From positions 14,582,336 to 14,646,335 of the forward strand of contig NC_083340.1 of assembly GCF_019175385.1 (NCBI RefSeq): DNA of 64,000 nucleotides, given 5' to 3'. Positions 1 to 11,873 of the stretch are shown here, piece by piece. This DNA comes from Lycium barbarum (taxonomy: Eukaryota > Streptophyta > Magnoliopsida > Solanales > Solanaceae). The notes beneath the pieces are model-generated. The model was not told the DNA's origin. It searched no databases and worked only from the letters and a program-made list of their open reading frames with translations. Position numbers and translations under genes: made by a program. The number at the start of each line of letters is the position of its first letter. Positions within the stretch are counted from its first letter, which is position 1.

Positions 1-651
1 CAAATGCCTCAGTCCGAAGATGAGGAAGAGCATACGTCAAAGGTTCCTTATGCCAGCGTAGTTGGTAGCATAATCTATGCTATGGTATGCACACGTTCAG
101 ATATTTCTCAATCTTTAAGTATGGTAAGCAGATGCATGTCCAACCCAGGAAAGAAGCATTGGGAAGCTGTCAAGTAGATATTGAGATATCTCAAGGGAGC
201 TTCTGATGTTGGTCTGATCTTTCAAAAAGGTGTTGGAGGTATTTCAATTCTCGGTTATGTGGATTCTGACTATGCAGGTGATCTTGACAGAAGGAGGTGC
301 ACAACTGGATACATCTTTACTCTTGTTGGTAGTGTCATTAGTTGGAAATTGACTCTGCAGTCGATTGTCGCTTTGTCTACGACAGAAGCAAAATACATGG
401 AAGTAGCAGAGGCGGTGAAAGAAGTTATCTGGTTTGAAAGGTTTGGTGGCGGAATTGAGTTTGGTTCAGCAAGAATCAACCCTTAGATGTGATAGTAAGA
501 GTGCTATTCATCTGCTTAAAAATCAGAGATTTCATGAGCGCACTAAACACATTGTTGTCAGATTTCATTTTATTCGAGATGTCGTTGAAGAGGGAACTAT
601 CAAGGTCGTAAAAGGTTATCACAGACGATAACGCTGCAGACATGTTGACCA
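1..651 (+). pseudogene. Copia retrotransposon, RT C-terminus and RNase H (broken)
   Basis: This is the 3' end of a Ty1/copia pol gene that begins outside the window. The first bases encode the typical post-RT segment (VGSIIYAM, then SMVSRCMSNPGKKHW). It runs into RNase H with the motifs LRYLKGASD, GYVDSDYAGD, TTGYIFTL, and ALSTTEAKYM, followed by the final CDSKSAIHL and RTKHI motifs. An in-frame TAG at about 176-178 and a frameshift near 470-485 break the frame, so no functional protein is expected. The two conserved Asp and the Glu of RNase H are still readable. The following LTR is split by a MULE. Family assignment to copia is secure; the lineage (Tnt1/Tork-like) is a guess from motif style. 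Confidence 0.88.
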
Positions 652-751
652 AGACAGTCTCGTTCGCTAAATTTCCACACTACAAGGGCTTAGCGGGAGT
701 ACGCATCAACTGATGCAACTCCGAGAGAACCGGTATTAAGTGAAGGTCGTA

Positions 752-1200
752 TGTTCAACAATGGTTTGATTCTTCTTGTTTCTTACAATGGGGTTGCCCA
801 GTAAGCTTAGAAGTTTTGGCCAGATTTGTTCGTACGCATGCTCGGAACGCAAACCAAGGTGGAAATTTAAAGAGTTGGTTTTTGTTATGTGATAGAAAAA
901 CTCACGTGTTAGATGATTTTCTATTAATTGGAGCCAAAGAATGCTCAATTACTTGGAGGCAAACGATACTTGGAGCCAAAGGATGCATTGATTGGAGCCA
1001 AAGAATGTTAAGATGTGGAGGGGAATTGAAGAGTTCGCGTACAACACTTGTAGCCCAAGTCATTTTATACCTATAAAATGAGAGGCAATTCTTCTTTGTT
1101 CATCATCCCAAAAATCATACAATCCTTTATAGTGAGTAGAGATTTAAGAGAGCAATTCTCTTAGGTAATTGGAAAATCTCCCCTTCTCTTGTTAATAATA
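752..1200 (+). repeat. Copia 3' LTR, left part (split by MULE)
   Basis: This sequence follows the RNase H end and looks like a copia LTR. It begins near a TG at 752, has a TATA-like CTATAAAATGAG at about 1070-1082, and a leader-like stretch with CTCCCCTTCTCTTGTTAATAATA at its right edge. The LTR is interrupted at 1200 by the MULE and resumes at 12,846. The left boundary is uncertain because no clean polypurine tract is visible. Confidence 0.55.
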
Positions 1201-1321
1201 GGGAAAATGGTTCAAAACACGCTTAAATTATAGCCAAAATTGTCATAACACACATCAACTTTGCGGGGGTCCTATGACCCCCTGGACTTATTTTTTGTGT
1301 ATTATTTACGCTTTCAAACGG
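1201..1321 (+). repeat. MULE left terminal inverted repeat
   Basis: About 121 bp matching the reverse complement of 12,715-12,836, including GGTTCAAAACAC, the CTTTGCGGGGGTCCTATGACC block and the inner end CTTTCAAACGG. Identity is high with scattered substitutions and a one-base indel. Similarity stops abruptly after the inner end. Confidence 0.93.
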
Positions 1322-3351
1322 ACAAAGTCACCCAAACTCATTTGAGTGTATGCACGCGCTCATAAAGTTAAACCAGACGGGTCATTTTCATTATTTTCTT
1401 TTCCAAAATTTGAAATCCAAAATTCTCTCTCACCTTCCACTTGATTTCTACCATTTTAATCACTCAAATACCATTTTATTCTTAAATCAGTGTGAATCAC
1501 AGTTGAACTAAGTTTAGGTTGTAACATCGCGGTGGATTTTGACCCGAAATCATCGATTTATCTTCAAGGTTGTGTCAAAATTTTAGTGAACTAAAAAATA
1601 CCAGGTTAGTCGTGTTCTCTGTCACTATTATATGCGTAAAGTTTGTTTTTTTCTATATTATATAGGATTTGTGACATTGTCGTATGAATTTCTAGGGTTT
1701 GTTGAAAAATTATGGGTTTTTCCTAGTTTAAATTGGGGTTATTAGAGTTAAGAGATGTGTAATCTTATGTTGTGTAGTATTACTGTTGTAAGTGCGTCCA
1801 ATTTATTTTCACCCCAAAATCTGATTTTATACATTGTTTGGCCCTGTATTGTCACATGTCTGAATTTAATTGTTGTTGACCATCTATTGTTATTGTCTAT
1901 GTGTGGTACTAATTATTTGTACTATTATTGAATTGTAATTTCAAGTATGAGTGGGTTTGTATCAGTAACATTGAGATGGTATCATGGTGGGGTTTTGGAT
2001 GTTAGTAGTGGGGAACCAAAGTATGAGGGTGAATAAATAACCGAGTTTTTTGATATTGATGTGGATAGGATGTCCTTTTTTGAACTAAGGGATTATATTA
2101 AAGAACTAGGGTATACTACAAGTTGTACATTTTGTGTTAGGAGGCCTAATAGTGACAGTGTTGTAGAAATCCAAACTGATAGGGACATTTTGGAAATTTC
2201 ACAAAGTTTTGAAAATGGGGATAATATTGAAATCTATGTCTGTCACATGGTTGATAATTTAGATAATGTAGATGGTCTCATTACTTTGTTGGAATACACT
2301 AGCCCCAATAAGGAATTTTTGGTTGCTTTTAATGAAGAAAGGGATGGGGGTATCCAAGAAGGGGATGGGTTTGCTTTTAATAAAGAACCAGCAGCTACTG
2401 AAACTGTTGCACCTGCTGAACTAGTAGCTGCTGAAATTGTTGCACCTGCTGCTGAAACTGTTGCTTCTGAAGATCCATTAAGTAGTGAATTTCCTATTCT
2501 TGAATCTGACCAGTCCATTAATGATAGTTCCGAGTCTGACCAAGCTGAACTATTTAATGAACATGATGTTGAACATGAAAGTGATGATATTCATGAAGAA
2601 TGCATAAATTTGAGGGCTGAAAGGAGGTCATATTAGAGGAGAAAAAGAAGAGAAAGGATACCAAATGACCCTGGAGAAATTCCTGTTGGTGAAGTTGGTC
2701 CAGATCTGGGCTTCGATGAAACTGCTACTCCTGATACAAGCTTGAAAGGTAAGGTTACTGGGGATGAGCCAGTGTATGTCAGTTCTTATGCATATAGTGT
2801 TGAATCAGATACAGATGATGAGTCAGGGTTTAAGAGGGCTAGGAGAAGGCTAATTTTTTTATAAAACTGTTGAAAAAGTGATGTGGGAGTTGGGGATGGT
2901 TTTTGAGGATGTGAATGATTTTAGGGATGCTGTTACAAAATATGCACTTCAAAGGGGTGTGCAGTTAGAGAAATTTGTCAATGAGCCCAAAAAGGTTAGA
3001 GTGAGGTGTAGGGATGGCTACCCATGGCTGCTATATGCAAGTCTTGATAAGAAGTCTAATGATTTCCTGATCAAAATCTACAATCCTAAACATAGGTGTG
3101 TCAAGACTACTAGAAATTACATGTGCAATGCTAAGTACTTGTCTAAGCATTACAAGAATAGAATTACAGAACAGCCAAACATTAGGATTTTCAAGTTTCA
3201 GCAGTTGATTAGGGAACAACTTAACATACATGTTGGAAAAACCACTGCCAGAAGAGATAGAGCTAAAGTACTTCAGGAAATCATGGGTGATCATGTGTTA
3301 GAGTTTGGAAGAATATTTGACTATAGAGATGAAATGATGAGGACTAATCCT

Positions 3352-6300
3352 TGTTATACCCCATTTAAACGGGTTAAAGTAGCGTACAACATATTGGTGA
3401 TTCCTATTTTGCTTTATTTTAAGGAGTCACCACCTAATTGATTTTAAGGTGAATTAGGGCACCTAATTATTAACTAAGGTAAAGCTAACTAAACCCGTTA
3501 ATGGTCGGCTTAAATTTTAATTCTAGGTAAGGGTTCTAATTATCCTAAAGGGAAGGGGTTAGGCATCCTTTAGAATCCGTTAATTACGGTTTACCGGCCA
3601 AACTTAGGTTAATTAATTAACGTTAAATAGAGTGCTTAAATTTTAGAAATGGCTTACAAATATTGCTAAAGTTTTAAAGGAAAATAATGTTAGTTAAAAT
3701 AAGATTTACAGAAAATATAGTAATTTGTATAAAAGAAGAACTTTAAAGGCTATTTTAAAATAAGACTTATAAAGGTTTTAAGGTTTTAAAGAAAGAATAT
3801 AATAATGCTAATTAAATAGACTTGCAGAATAATTTGCACAAAAAGAGACTTCAAATGCTATTTAAAATAAACTATAAATATTGCTATGCTTTAAATAATA
3901 ATGCTATTTAAAATAAGATTAGTAAATGTTGCTAAGGCTTTAAATAATAATGCTATTTAAAATAAGATTTGCATAAAAATATATAAGTAGAAGAAAATGG
4001 GTTTATGCAGCGTTTTAATAAATATTTGAGATAATTCAAGTGGCGAGGTATTAATTGGTTTTGCATTTTAAGAATATAAACAAAAATACAAAAATAGCTG
4101 ATGAGAGTTTTCTTTATTATTTATTAACTATGCTTTAAAAATATGCGTAATTGACTCAAAACTTGAAGAGTTATTTATGAAATATATTTGAGTTTATGTT
4201 TACGTATTAGTGATGTTTTTGAAATTTCTAAGATAGTAAGAACATAATATGATTCCCTTAACTCAAAATATGTAGTCATGCTATTTTGCAAATCAATTAT
4301 TCCAATAAAAATAAATATTATATATGCTATAAATATAAAAAGAAACTTATGAGACTAATGGTGAATTTCTCTCTTAAATTAACTACCCATTATGCTAAAG
4401 CTAACCCACTAATTTTTCTAAGGTTCATCTAAACTAAGAAAATAAAACAAAGTAAAAGGTTAGTTGCACAATACAAATTAAATGCATGAAAATAAAATAA
4501 AAGAGCAAATCATATCAAATGGGCCCAGCCCGTTTTGGGACTGCTGGATCTATTTGTTGTTGGGCCTCGGCCCAACAATTTTTATATTGTTGCGGATAGG
4601 GCTGCTGTTGTTAGGCTTAGCCCAAAAATTTTATTTTGCTGCACAGGAATGACTCAATAATTTTATGTTGGGCTTTGGCCCAGAAGTCCTCTTTTAATAG
4701 CTGTTGTGGACTGTTTCTGCTATTGGGCCTCAGCCCAGAATTTTTGCTTGCTGTGGATAAGGGCTGGACAGAGATGACTTGAGCGAGATTATGTTGGGCT
4801 TTTAGCCTAACACCGAATACGGGAGAAGAGCGAGTCCCTCGGACTCGTATGCGGTGGTCATGCAAAAAATGAAAGGAAAAGGATTAGTATGTAATAAAAG
4901 ACTACGGCCTAAATAAAGAAACTAAGTATACAGATTGAATCAGCATATAACATAATAGTAGGACACTTAGAGAAAACTGTTCAACCCAAATAAGATAATG
5001 ATAAGGAAACAAACTGAAGCCTATGTGATCACTGAATAAACGTAGGCCAAGTAGGGTCATACTCAATATTTTTGAACAGAGGCTTAGTGAATAAAGAAAG
5101 GAATTCCCCAAAATTATCAACACTTAATAGTAGATTTAACTGTCTAGGATGATACGTTCAATATACGCTAGATATACCGTCATATACATGTTAAGATAAA
5201 TGTACAGAGTTGCATATACTCTGTGTATATGAGTATATACCCTCGGTATACTACAGCAATTCAGTCACATAAGAGAAGAAATAGGAAAGAGCAATCATGC
5301 TAAGTCGTTTAACACACAAAGAACCCTATGTAGGTATCATCAAAGACCAAAATGGAAACAAACAAACCACCAGACCATATGATTAGTTGTTGGTACAGAT
5401 TTCAGTCCCAGTTATGAAAAAAAAGTACGCTGGTTTAGGTGATTGATTATTTGGGAAAGGAAGAATTGTTTAAAACTTCAACATGAACAAAATCACAATC
5501 AATTGTTGTCTCACCACCAATTTTTAGAAAAGGATATGTTGGGTTGTATATAACTCATATTTGGGTCATTATGATTCCTATTGAGGCCTATACATGTTAT
5601 ATCGACATTCAATACATAAAGTGTGCACATTCTCGATTCCAAGTTAAACAAAAAATAGGACCGAATCCTTCAATTACCACCAAGATAATTTCCTATATTA
5701 ACCTCCTAATAGGAGTCGAAACAGCAAAGCATGGAAAGATGGAAGAGATCACGAAAAGAAGCTATTAACACGCACATGGCCACATCAAAACAATAACCAA
5801 AAGCTGTTTATCAAAAAGGTCAGTTTGCTCATATAAGTGGGAAAGGGGAAGGGACTGTACGAGTCCAAATTCCAGTTTTTGTACTTAAAATTCAGAGGAG
5901 AGAAGGTGAGGGGAGATATGAGAGTGTCCTAGCCATATCTTGATGAAATAAACAGAAAATCAGAGTTCACACATTAACAGGTGACATCTTCCTGTTTCAA
6001 CTCACACAATAGAACTTCGCATATAGGCAAGTGATTAGAGTTTTAGCCACGGCGGGTTTGTTTCTAGGATCAGATAAATGATTTAGCATGCTATCTTCCT
6101 TTTGTGAAACATAGGAGAACACAGGACAGGTAGAATTCAAATTCTTGGTAAAAAGACAAATACTACTCCATACTCCCAGGGTTTGTACATCATTATTATC
6201 TCTTAGATCCTATTTTTTTTCTAACTCCTAATATATATGATTTTAACAAGACAGACCTCACGCAGACCTCACAAGCATTTGATTCAAAATTGATCATGCA

Positions 6301-7932
6301 TCAATCAACTAATACAATAGAAAAATAATAGAAATGAGCTTGTGATTAGATCACATGAGCTATTTAAGAGTATGAACTAAGCCTAACGATGCAGTAATAC
6401 TTAAACATGGATTAAATCAAACTAAAGTATAACAAAATTGGGCTAACGACATGATAACTACTAGATTACCAACTAAACAATACAATACGGCTGAACCCGA
6501 AACAATGCTAAAAAGCTAACACAACTAAACATACTTGAAACCATTAACGAACACAACTAAATAAGAACGACAACCAACACACATAAGCAGATATTGAACA
6601 AGTAATTAAAAGCTACCATAATAACATCCTAGAACAGAGCTAAGCGGGGAAACAGCTATAAATTCGAGATAACTAAAAAGAGAAGATTCACTGACCTTCT
6701 TCGGGTGCAGCGAAGTGGGTGCGGGGCTTCGATATCCACTCGAACACTACAAACCTCCAGATTTGCGTGCACTCGGATTCGAAACACTGAAACGGGAATA
6801 AAATGCGTAGTATTTTGAATCAATATCACAAGGAATTATGCCAACTAATATTTTAGAGGAATTTGGGCGACTGACCAGATCTTAATTTCTAGGGAATTTA
6901 TGCGACTACAAAAAAACCTCTAATTTTAGGGATTTTCCAAGCATCTAAAAGACTCTCCCTCTTTTATGGAATTCCGCAGCTAAAAAGGCTTTTTTTTTTT
7001 TGTTTTTTGGAATCTCGGCCGCTAAAAACCCACCCCTTGTAAACATACGAAAACGATTATTTATAGGCCAAAGACTAGGGTTTGGGCCAGGGTTTGAAAA
7101 ATTGAAAATTAGGCGGGATTTTTTTAGGCTCAACGTTCAGATTTCAGACCTTGAATCAGAAAAATCAAGAAGTAGACAAAAACTATTCAAACTTTTGTAC
7201 CCGAAAAATCAAAAGAGACTGATAAGAAAACGATTTCAGCTCATAAACGGACAAAAGCTCATTAAAGATTTTCAGATCAAACAGAAAAGAAAGAAGAAAA
7301 CAAAAATCAAAACTCTTTCTATGGTTAAATCCGAATAGGGGGAAGTACAGAGGCATTAATTCATTCCCGAATTTGTCTATGCATGGCCTGGGGGAGGCGA
7401 AATGTGACTGTGATGTTGCAGTTTTCATCGACGAAGAGAGAATGAGTGACGAGAGAGAGAAGCGGGAAAAGAGAGAAAGAGGGGGGAGGGGCGGCGGATC
7501 TGAAGGTAAGAACCCTAAGGATTTCATTTTTGTTGAAAGGTAATCGGGTCGGGTCGGATGACGGGTATTGGGCTGGTGGCTTGTGGGCTGGTTGTTTTTA
7601 AAATAAGTAGTGGGTTGGCGAGTTGGGCTGGTGAATAAAACGAATTGGCTTTTAGCCCAAATGGTTTTAGGACTTAAATATGGACTGCATTAATATAAAA
7701 TATGTAATTATTAGTGCTCAGATAAAAAATAGAAATTACATTACGTCGCAATAGCCGTGCAATAATATTTTGCAAGTCAACCGTAAATAAACGCTAGTAT
7801 TTCACTGTGCAAAAATAAATGTGATGCGCGTGCGTAGGACGGTAAATATGCTGAAATGCTATAATGCGAATTGTAATAATACTGGTAATAGTGATAACAG
7901 CAAAAAATAATAATAATAACAATAATAATAAC

Positions 7933-7970
<38 letters not shown>

Positions 7971-8151
7971 GGATAAGTGACAAAATAATAACAGCCGGTG
8001 ACTGCAATGGAATAATGAAATGCCAGTATTAATAAAAGCTAGTAATTGTAGTAAGATATAAATAATTATTTTTAAAAAGTTACTAAAAAAAAATATTAGA
8101 AGAGTAAATAGGTATTTCGAAGGAAAGGTGGGACAAAATTGGGTGTCAACA
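3352..8151. mobile_element. Long solo LTR, gypsy Ogre/Tat-like family, copy 1
   Basis: A 4800-bp element starting TGTTATACCCC and ending GGGTGTCAACA, flanked by the perfect 5-bp duplication ATCCT (3347-3351, 8152-8156). Removing it and one duplication restores continuity of the MULE transposase reading. TG...CA ends, the 5-bp TSD and the absence of any gag-pol suggest a solo LTR. The early motif AAGGAGTC(G/A)CCACCTAATT and such length resemble Ogre/Tat LTRs of Solanaceae, which is recalled rather than tested. No coding ORF inside looks real. Inside are short GGCCCAACA/TGTTGGGC inverted repeats and a TAA microsatellite. Two relatives are in the window (37,468-41,489 and 63,793 onward). A large non-autonomous element (LARD-like) is the alternative. 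Confidence 0.82.
7907..7970. repeat. (TAA)n microsatellite within the long LTR
   Basis: A run of TAA/AAT units with a few AAC interruptions. The paralogous LTR has an equivalent run at about 41,281-41,340, so the repeat was probably present in the ancestral LTR. Confidence 0.9.
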
Positions 8152-11139
8152 ATCCTGGGAGTACTTGTGTTGTTAAGGTTGATGACTCTGGTTAAAGTGG
8201 TAGGTTGGTGTTTGAAATTTATTATATTTGCTTTGATGCTTTGAAAAAATGTTTTTTAGGTGGTTGTAGGAAATGTATTGGTTTGGATGGTTGTTTCTTA
8301 AAGGGAATAACCAAAGGACAACTATTGGTTGTTGGATCTAAAGATGCTAATAATCAAATGTTGCCTATTGTTTGGGCTATAGTGGAATATGAGAATAAGA
8401 ACACTTGGACATGGTTTTTGAAATTGTTGATAGTTGATTTGGGAATGGGAGATGGCAGCAACTACACAGTGATATCAGACATGCAAAAGGTATGACAATC
8501 ACTTTTATTTTTCTTCATTTAGTTTCTGTCCATTCATATATAACTGTTTCTCAAAATTTGTAGGGGCTTCAATCAGCTATGAAAGAATTGTTACCACTGG
8601 TGGAGCACAGGATGTGTGCAAGACATATCCTAGCCAACTGGGCAAAAGAATAGAGAGGTTTTCAAAGAAGGAATCAATTCTAGAAGTGTGCAAAAATCAC
8701 CTTTGAAGGAGAGATGAAGATAAATCTGGACAAAATGAAACAGCTTGGTACTGCCAAGGATGGTAAGGATATTGTTGCAGATTTACTGTACTACCCACCT
8801 GAAACTTGGTGTAAACTGTACTTTAGAACTGACATTAAGTGTGATAGTGTGGACAATAATATGGCTGAGAGCTTCCATGCTTGGATTTTAGGACCAAGGG
8901 ATAAAACCATTATCACTATGTTTGAAGAGATTAGAGTGAAGGTAATGACTAGAAGAGGTCAGTTGAGTCAATTTCCAAAAACATGGTTAACCAGTATATC
9001 TCCAATAGCACTAAGGGTACTAGAAATCAACATAAAGAAGTCAATGGAATGTAATATTGATTTCAATGGTGAGAGAGGGTTTGAAATTAGTGATGGGCCA
9101 TATCAACATACTGTTGATTTGAGAAACAGAACATGCAGTTGTAGGTCCTAGATGCTCAAGGGAATACCATGTCCACATGCCCTTGCTGCCATATTATATA
9201 AGAAGTATGAACCCATTGAGTTTGTTGATAGCTGCTACAGTAAGGAGACCTACTTGAGGACTTACTGTCATTTTCTTCAACCAGTCACCAATATGAAAAT
9301 GTGGCCTGAGTCCAATAACCCCTATGTTGCACCACCAGTTGTAAAGCCTATGCCAGGCAGACCAAAGAAGGTCCGGAGAAGAAAAGCCACGGAGTCAAAA
9401 AGATATGGTAAGTTGTCAAGAAAAAGAGTTGACATGACTTGTAGCATCTGTCATGGTAAAAACCATAATAAAAGAGGCTGTCCTTTGAAGGTATGAGCTT
9501 TTAAAGTAAACTCTATTTTTTATACTATTTGTAGTAATGGTTTTGATTTGACACTACTGTTTTTGGTAGGATTCTGGTAGAACAAGCTTTGGTAAGGGAC
9601 CAGATATTGCTGCAGCATCTCAACCAAGCTTAGGTAATGGACTAAGTGACTTTGCTGAATCAAGTGCTGCACCTGCAAGAGCTAGGGGAAGGCCAAGAAA
9701 GCCAACTCGAACTTCTGAAGCACCAGCAAGAGCTAGGGGAAGGCCAAGGAAAAATCCATTAAATTCTGATGCACCAGCAAGAGCAATGCCAAGAACTTCT
9801 GAAGCAAGTGCAAGGCCAAGGAGTACTTCTCAAGCACCAACAAGAGCAAGTGCAATGCCAAGAAGTACTTCTCAAGCACCAACAAGAGCAAGTGCAATGC
9901 CAAGAAGTACTTCTCAAGCACCAACAAGAGGTATGGGAACAAGGATGACAACCATTACTTCTAAATGGTTTGAAAATGCAACAACTTATGTTGCACCTGT
10001 TGCAGCCAATGCACCTGTCCAACCTGCTGCTTCTCAGTCTAATGTGAGTAGGGGAAGACCAAGAAAAACCTCTCAAGCTTCTAGTGTTGCACCTGTTGCA
10101 GCCAATGCACCTGATCAACCTAGTGCTTCTCAGTCTAATGTGAGTAGGGGAAGACCAAGAAAAGCCTCTCAAGCTTCTAGTGTAACAGTTGTTGACAATG
10201 AAATAAGAAGAACTACCCCTTATAAAAGGCCTAGGACTGTTGGAATGGGTATATTTGTTGCAGAAAATGGATTTACAACATACAATGTAAGAGCTGAAAT
10301 AGTTGTTGGAATGGGTATATTTGTTGCAAGTGAATTTACTAACTAAAAACAACTATTTTGCTTTGTCTACAGCATGGCTTGCCAAGTAGTAGGATAATTG
10401 ATGCTGCTCCAAGAAAGCATATAAGGTCGGCTAATGTTATTGGGGACCTTGGTCACAAAGCAAGGACTGGAGTGAGATGGAAGGGCAAAGCAGCAATGAC
10501 ATCAAGCCAGCTTGGAGAGATGAGGGTAAAGAGAAGGAAAAAAGTGACAGCAACCCAGAACTCACAAACAAAGGATCTATGAAAGTAGTGTTAATATGTT
10601 GGTAGTTGCTAGAACAAGTTAATGTAGTTGGCAGTTTTTGCAGTTGATAAACAAACTAAAGTAGTTGTATTTTAGATGCTTGTTTTGTGACATTATGCTA
10701 CTGCACTTGAATGTTGCATTATCGTGAATGTGATGCACTACTTTTGTACAAACTTATATTGGTGCAATTGTTTATATATACCAAGGTCTGCTTCTATTAG
10801 TAAGTTCTGTCTCTTTCAGCGTTTGATTGGTGCACATGTTTAATGTCCAGAATGTCTGTTTCTTTTTGAAATTGTTGGTGCACATTTTTAATGTCCAGAA
10901 TGTGCAACCTATGTTGATGCAGCTGTTTCATGTCCAAAATGTGCAGTTTATGGACCAAGTGAAATCTAGTCAAGCATTTGAACCACATTAATGTTGCTCA
11001 CCAAATCTGGTCAAGCATTTTGAACGAAATTAATGTTGTTCACTAAATGTGGTCAAGGTTTTGACCGGATTTAAAGGTGGTCAACAAGAGCTAAGGTGGT
11101 TGGGGGTTAAGTAGTGGGTAATTTATTGTAAAACACATT

Positions 11140-11201
11140 ATAAATATAGGCTTTCACTCACACTCTAATACTATCAAATAGCATTCTACGCAGCCTCTAA
11201 C
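11140..11201 (+). promoter_or_regulatory. Candidate promoter of the MULE-borne B3 fragment
   Basis: A TATA-like ATTATAAATATAGG at about 11,140-11,152 lies some 50 bp before the ATG at 11,202, a spacing compatible with a plant core promoter and short leader. This is inferred from sequence only. Confidence 0.35.
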
Positions 11202-11580
11202 ATGAGCCTTAATTCGAAAATGGTAGCTTATTTTGAGAAAAAATTGACCAAATCATATGTCGAAAAGGATGATTTCGTAAGTGTTCATCTAATTTATTTG
11301 TTATTTTCAATTGTTATTTTAGTTTTAGTAATCACATGTTTTTTGGCAGATCCTTCCAAGTAGCATTCTTGAATTTCTCCCAGACGATGACCGTGAAACT
11401 GTCGTAATTTCTTAAAGAGGTGCGTACAAAATGAAATACAAAGTTGGTACTCATACGCGCCTCTATCATGGATGGAAAGAATTTATAGATGCTAACGGAT
11501 TCAAGACAGGGGATGTATTGTGTTTCAAGGCCTGTGACGCTGCTAGGGACCGAATACACTTCCTTGTTGAAAAAAAATAG
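11202..11580 (+). pseudogene. B3 DNA-binding-domain fragment captured by the MULE
   Basis: Two exons, 11,202-11,276 and 11,350-11,580, with a GT/AG intron of 73 bp, give a 102-codon reading. The content fits a plant B3 domain: FEKKLTKSYVEKDDF, then ILPSSILEFLP, then LYHGWKEFIDANGFKTGDVL followed by a CFKAC strand. One in-frame TAA at 11,413-11,415 breaks it in the middle of the domain. There is no other recognisable domain, so it is a single-domain B3 fragment rather than an ARF or LAV-type protein. It lies between the transposase end and the GRF ORF inside the MULE, so it is best read as transduplicated host sequence that kept its intron. An alternative is an accessory MULE gene that is normally present in this family. 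Confidence 0.75.
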
Positions 11581-11873
11581 GAGATCATAGAAATAGATTA
11601 GATTAGGTCTCCGTGTTTTCAATTTAAGCAAGGTTTATGTTGGAGCACATGTAACACCTTTGCTTTCTAAATTAAAGGGATTTCATTCATCAACTTCGAA
11701 CTTACATTAAACACAAAACAAAAGAAAACTAAAAAGGATTTCATAACATACATTAACCACAAGACAAAAGAAAAGGGAAAAGTAGTTCCTAACTAACATT
11801 AACAACAACACAAAAGACATTTTTCCAAGCACTTCCTACCTTACATTAAGCACAAAACTAAAGCATTCAACTT
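11581..11873. other. Spacer between convergent MULE genes
   Basis: Non-coding. It contains about three imperfect repeats built around ACATTAA(G/C)CACAA(A/G)AC and AAAAGAAAA. No gene is seen. Confidence 0.6.

Larger units (their letters stand above)
1947..10582 (+). pseudogene. MuDR-type MULE transposase (mudrA-like), interrupted
   Basis: Readable exons: 1947-3351 (with breaks), then 8157-8489, 8564-9490, 9570-10286 and 10,373-10,582, joined by GT/AG introns. Domains in order: an N-terminal PB1-like segment (VTLRWYHGG); an acidic linker; the MuDR DNA-binding domain (GMVFEDVNDFRDAV, then YMCNAKYLSKHY); the MULE DDE core with GLDGCFLKG, ISDMQK/GLQ and CARHILANW; a SWIM finger (CSCRS...CPHA); a CCHC knuckle (CSICHGKNHNKRGC); and a C-terminus with several AT-hook motifs RGRPRK and a 42-bp coding repeat (about three copies, 9822-9930). 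Stops lie at 2034 and 2634, a frameshift near 2860, and further stops follow 8190, at 8651 and 9149. The LTR insertion at 3352 splits the DNA-binding and catalytic parts. Non-functional as it stands. Confidence 0.9.

Noticed and set aside
7000..7527. Overlapping 112- and 114-codon frames on both strands
   Set aside because: They lie inside the non-coding LTR, have no motifs, and are not maintained in the paralogous LTR copy.
7777..8007. Ile-rich minus-strand frame
   Set aside because: Translation of the TAA microsatellite in the long LTR; not a protein.
9759..10352. 197-codon minus-strand frame rich in Cys, Ser and Arg repeats
   Set aside because: It is the antisense shadow of the repetitive transposase tail (RGRPRK and 14-residue repeats); no independent motifs.
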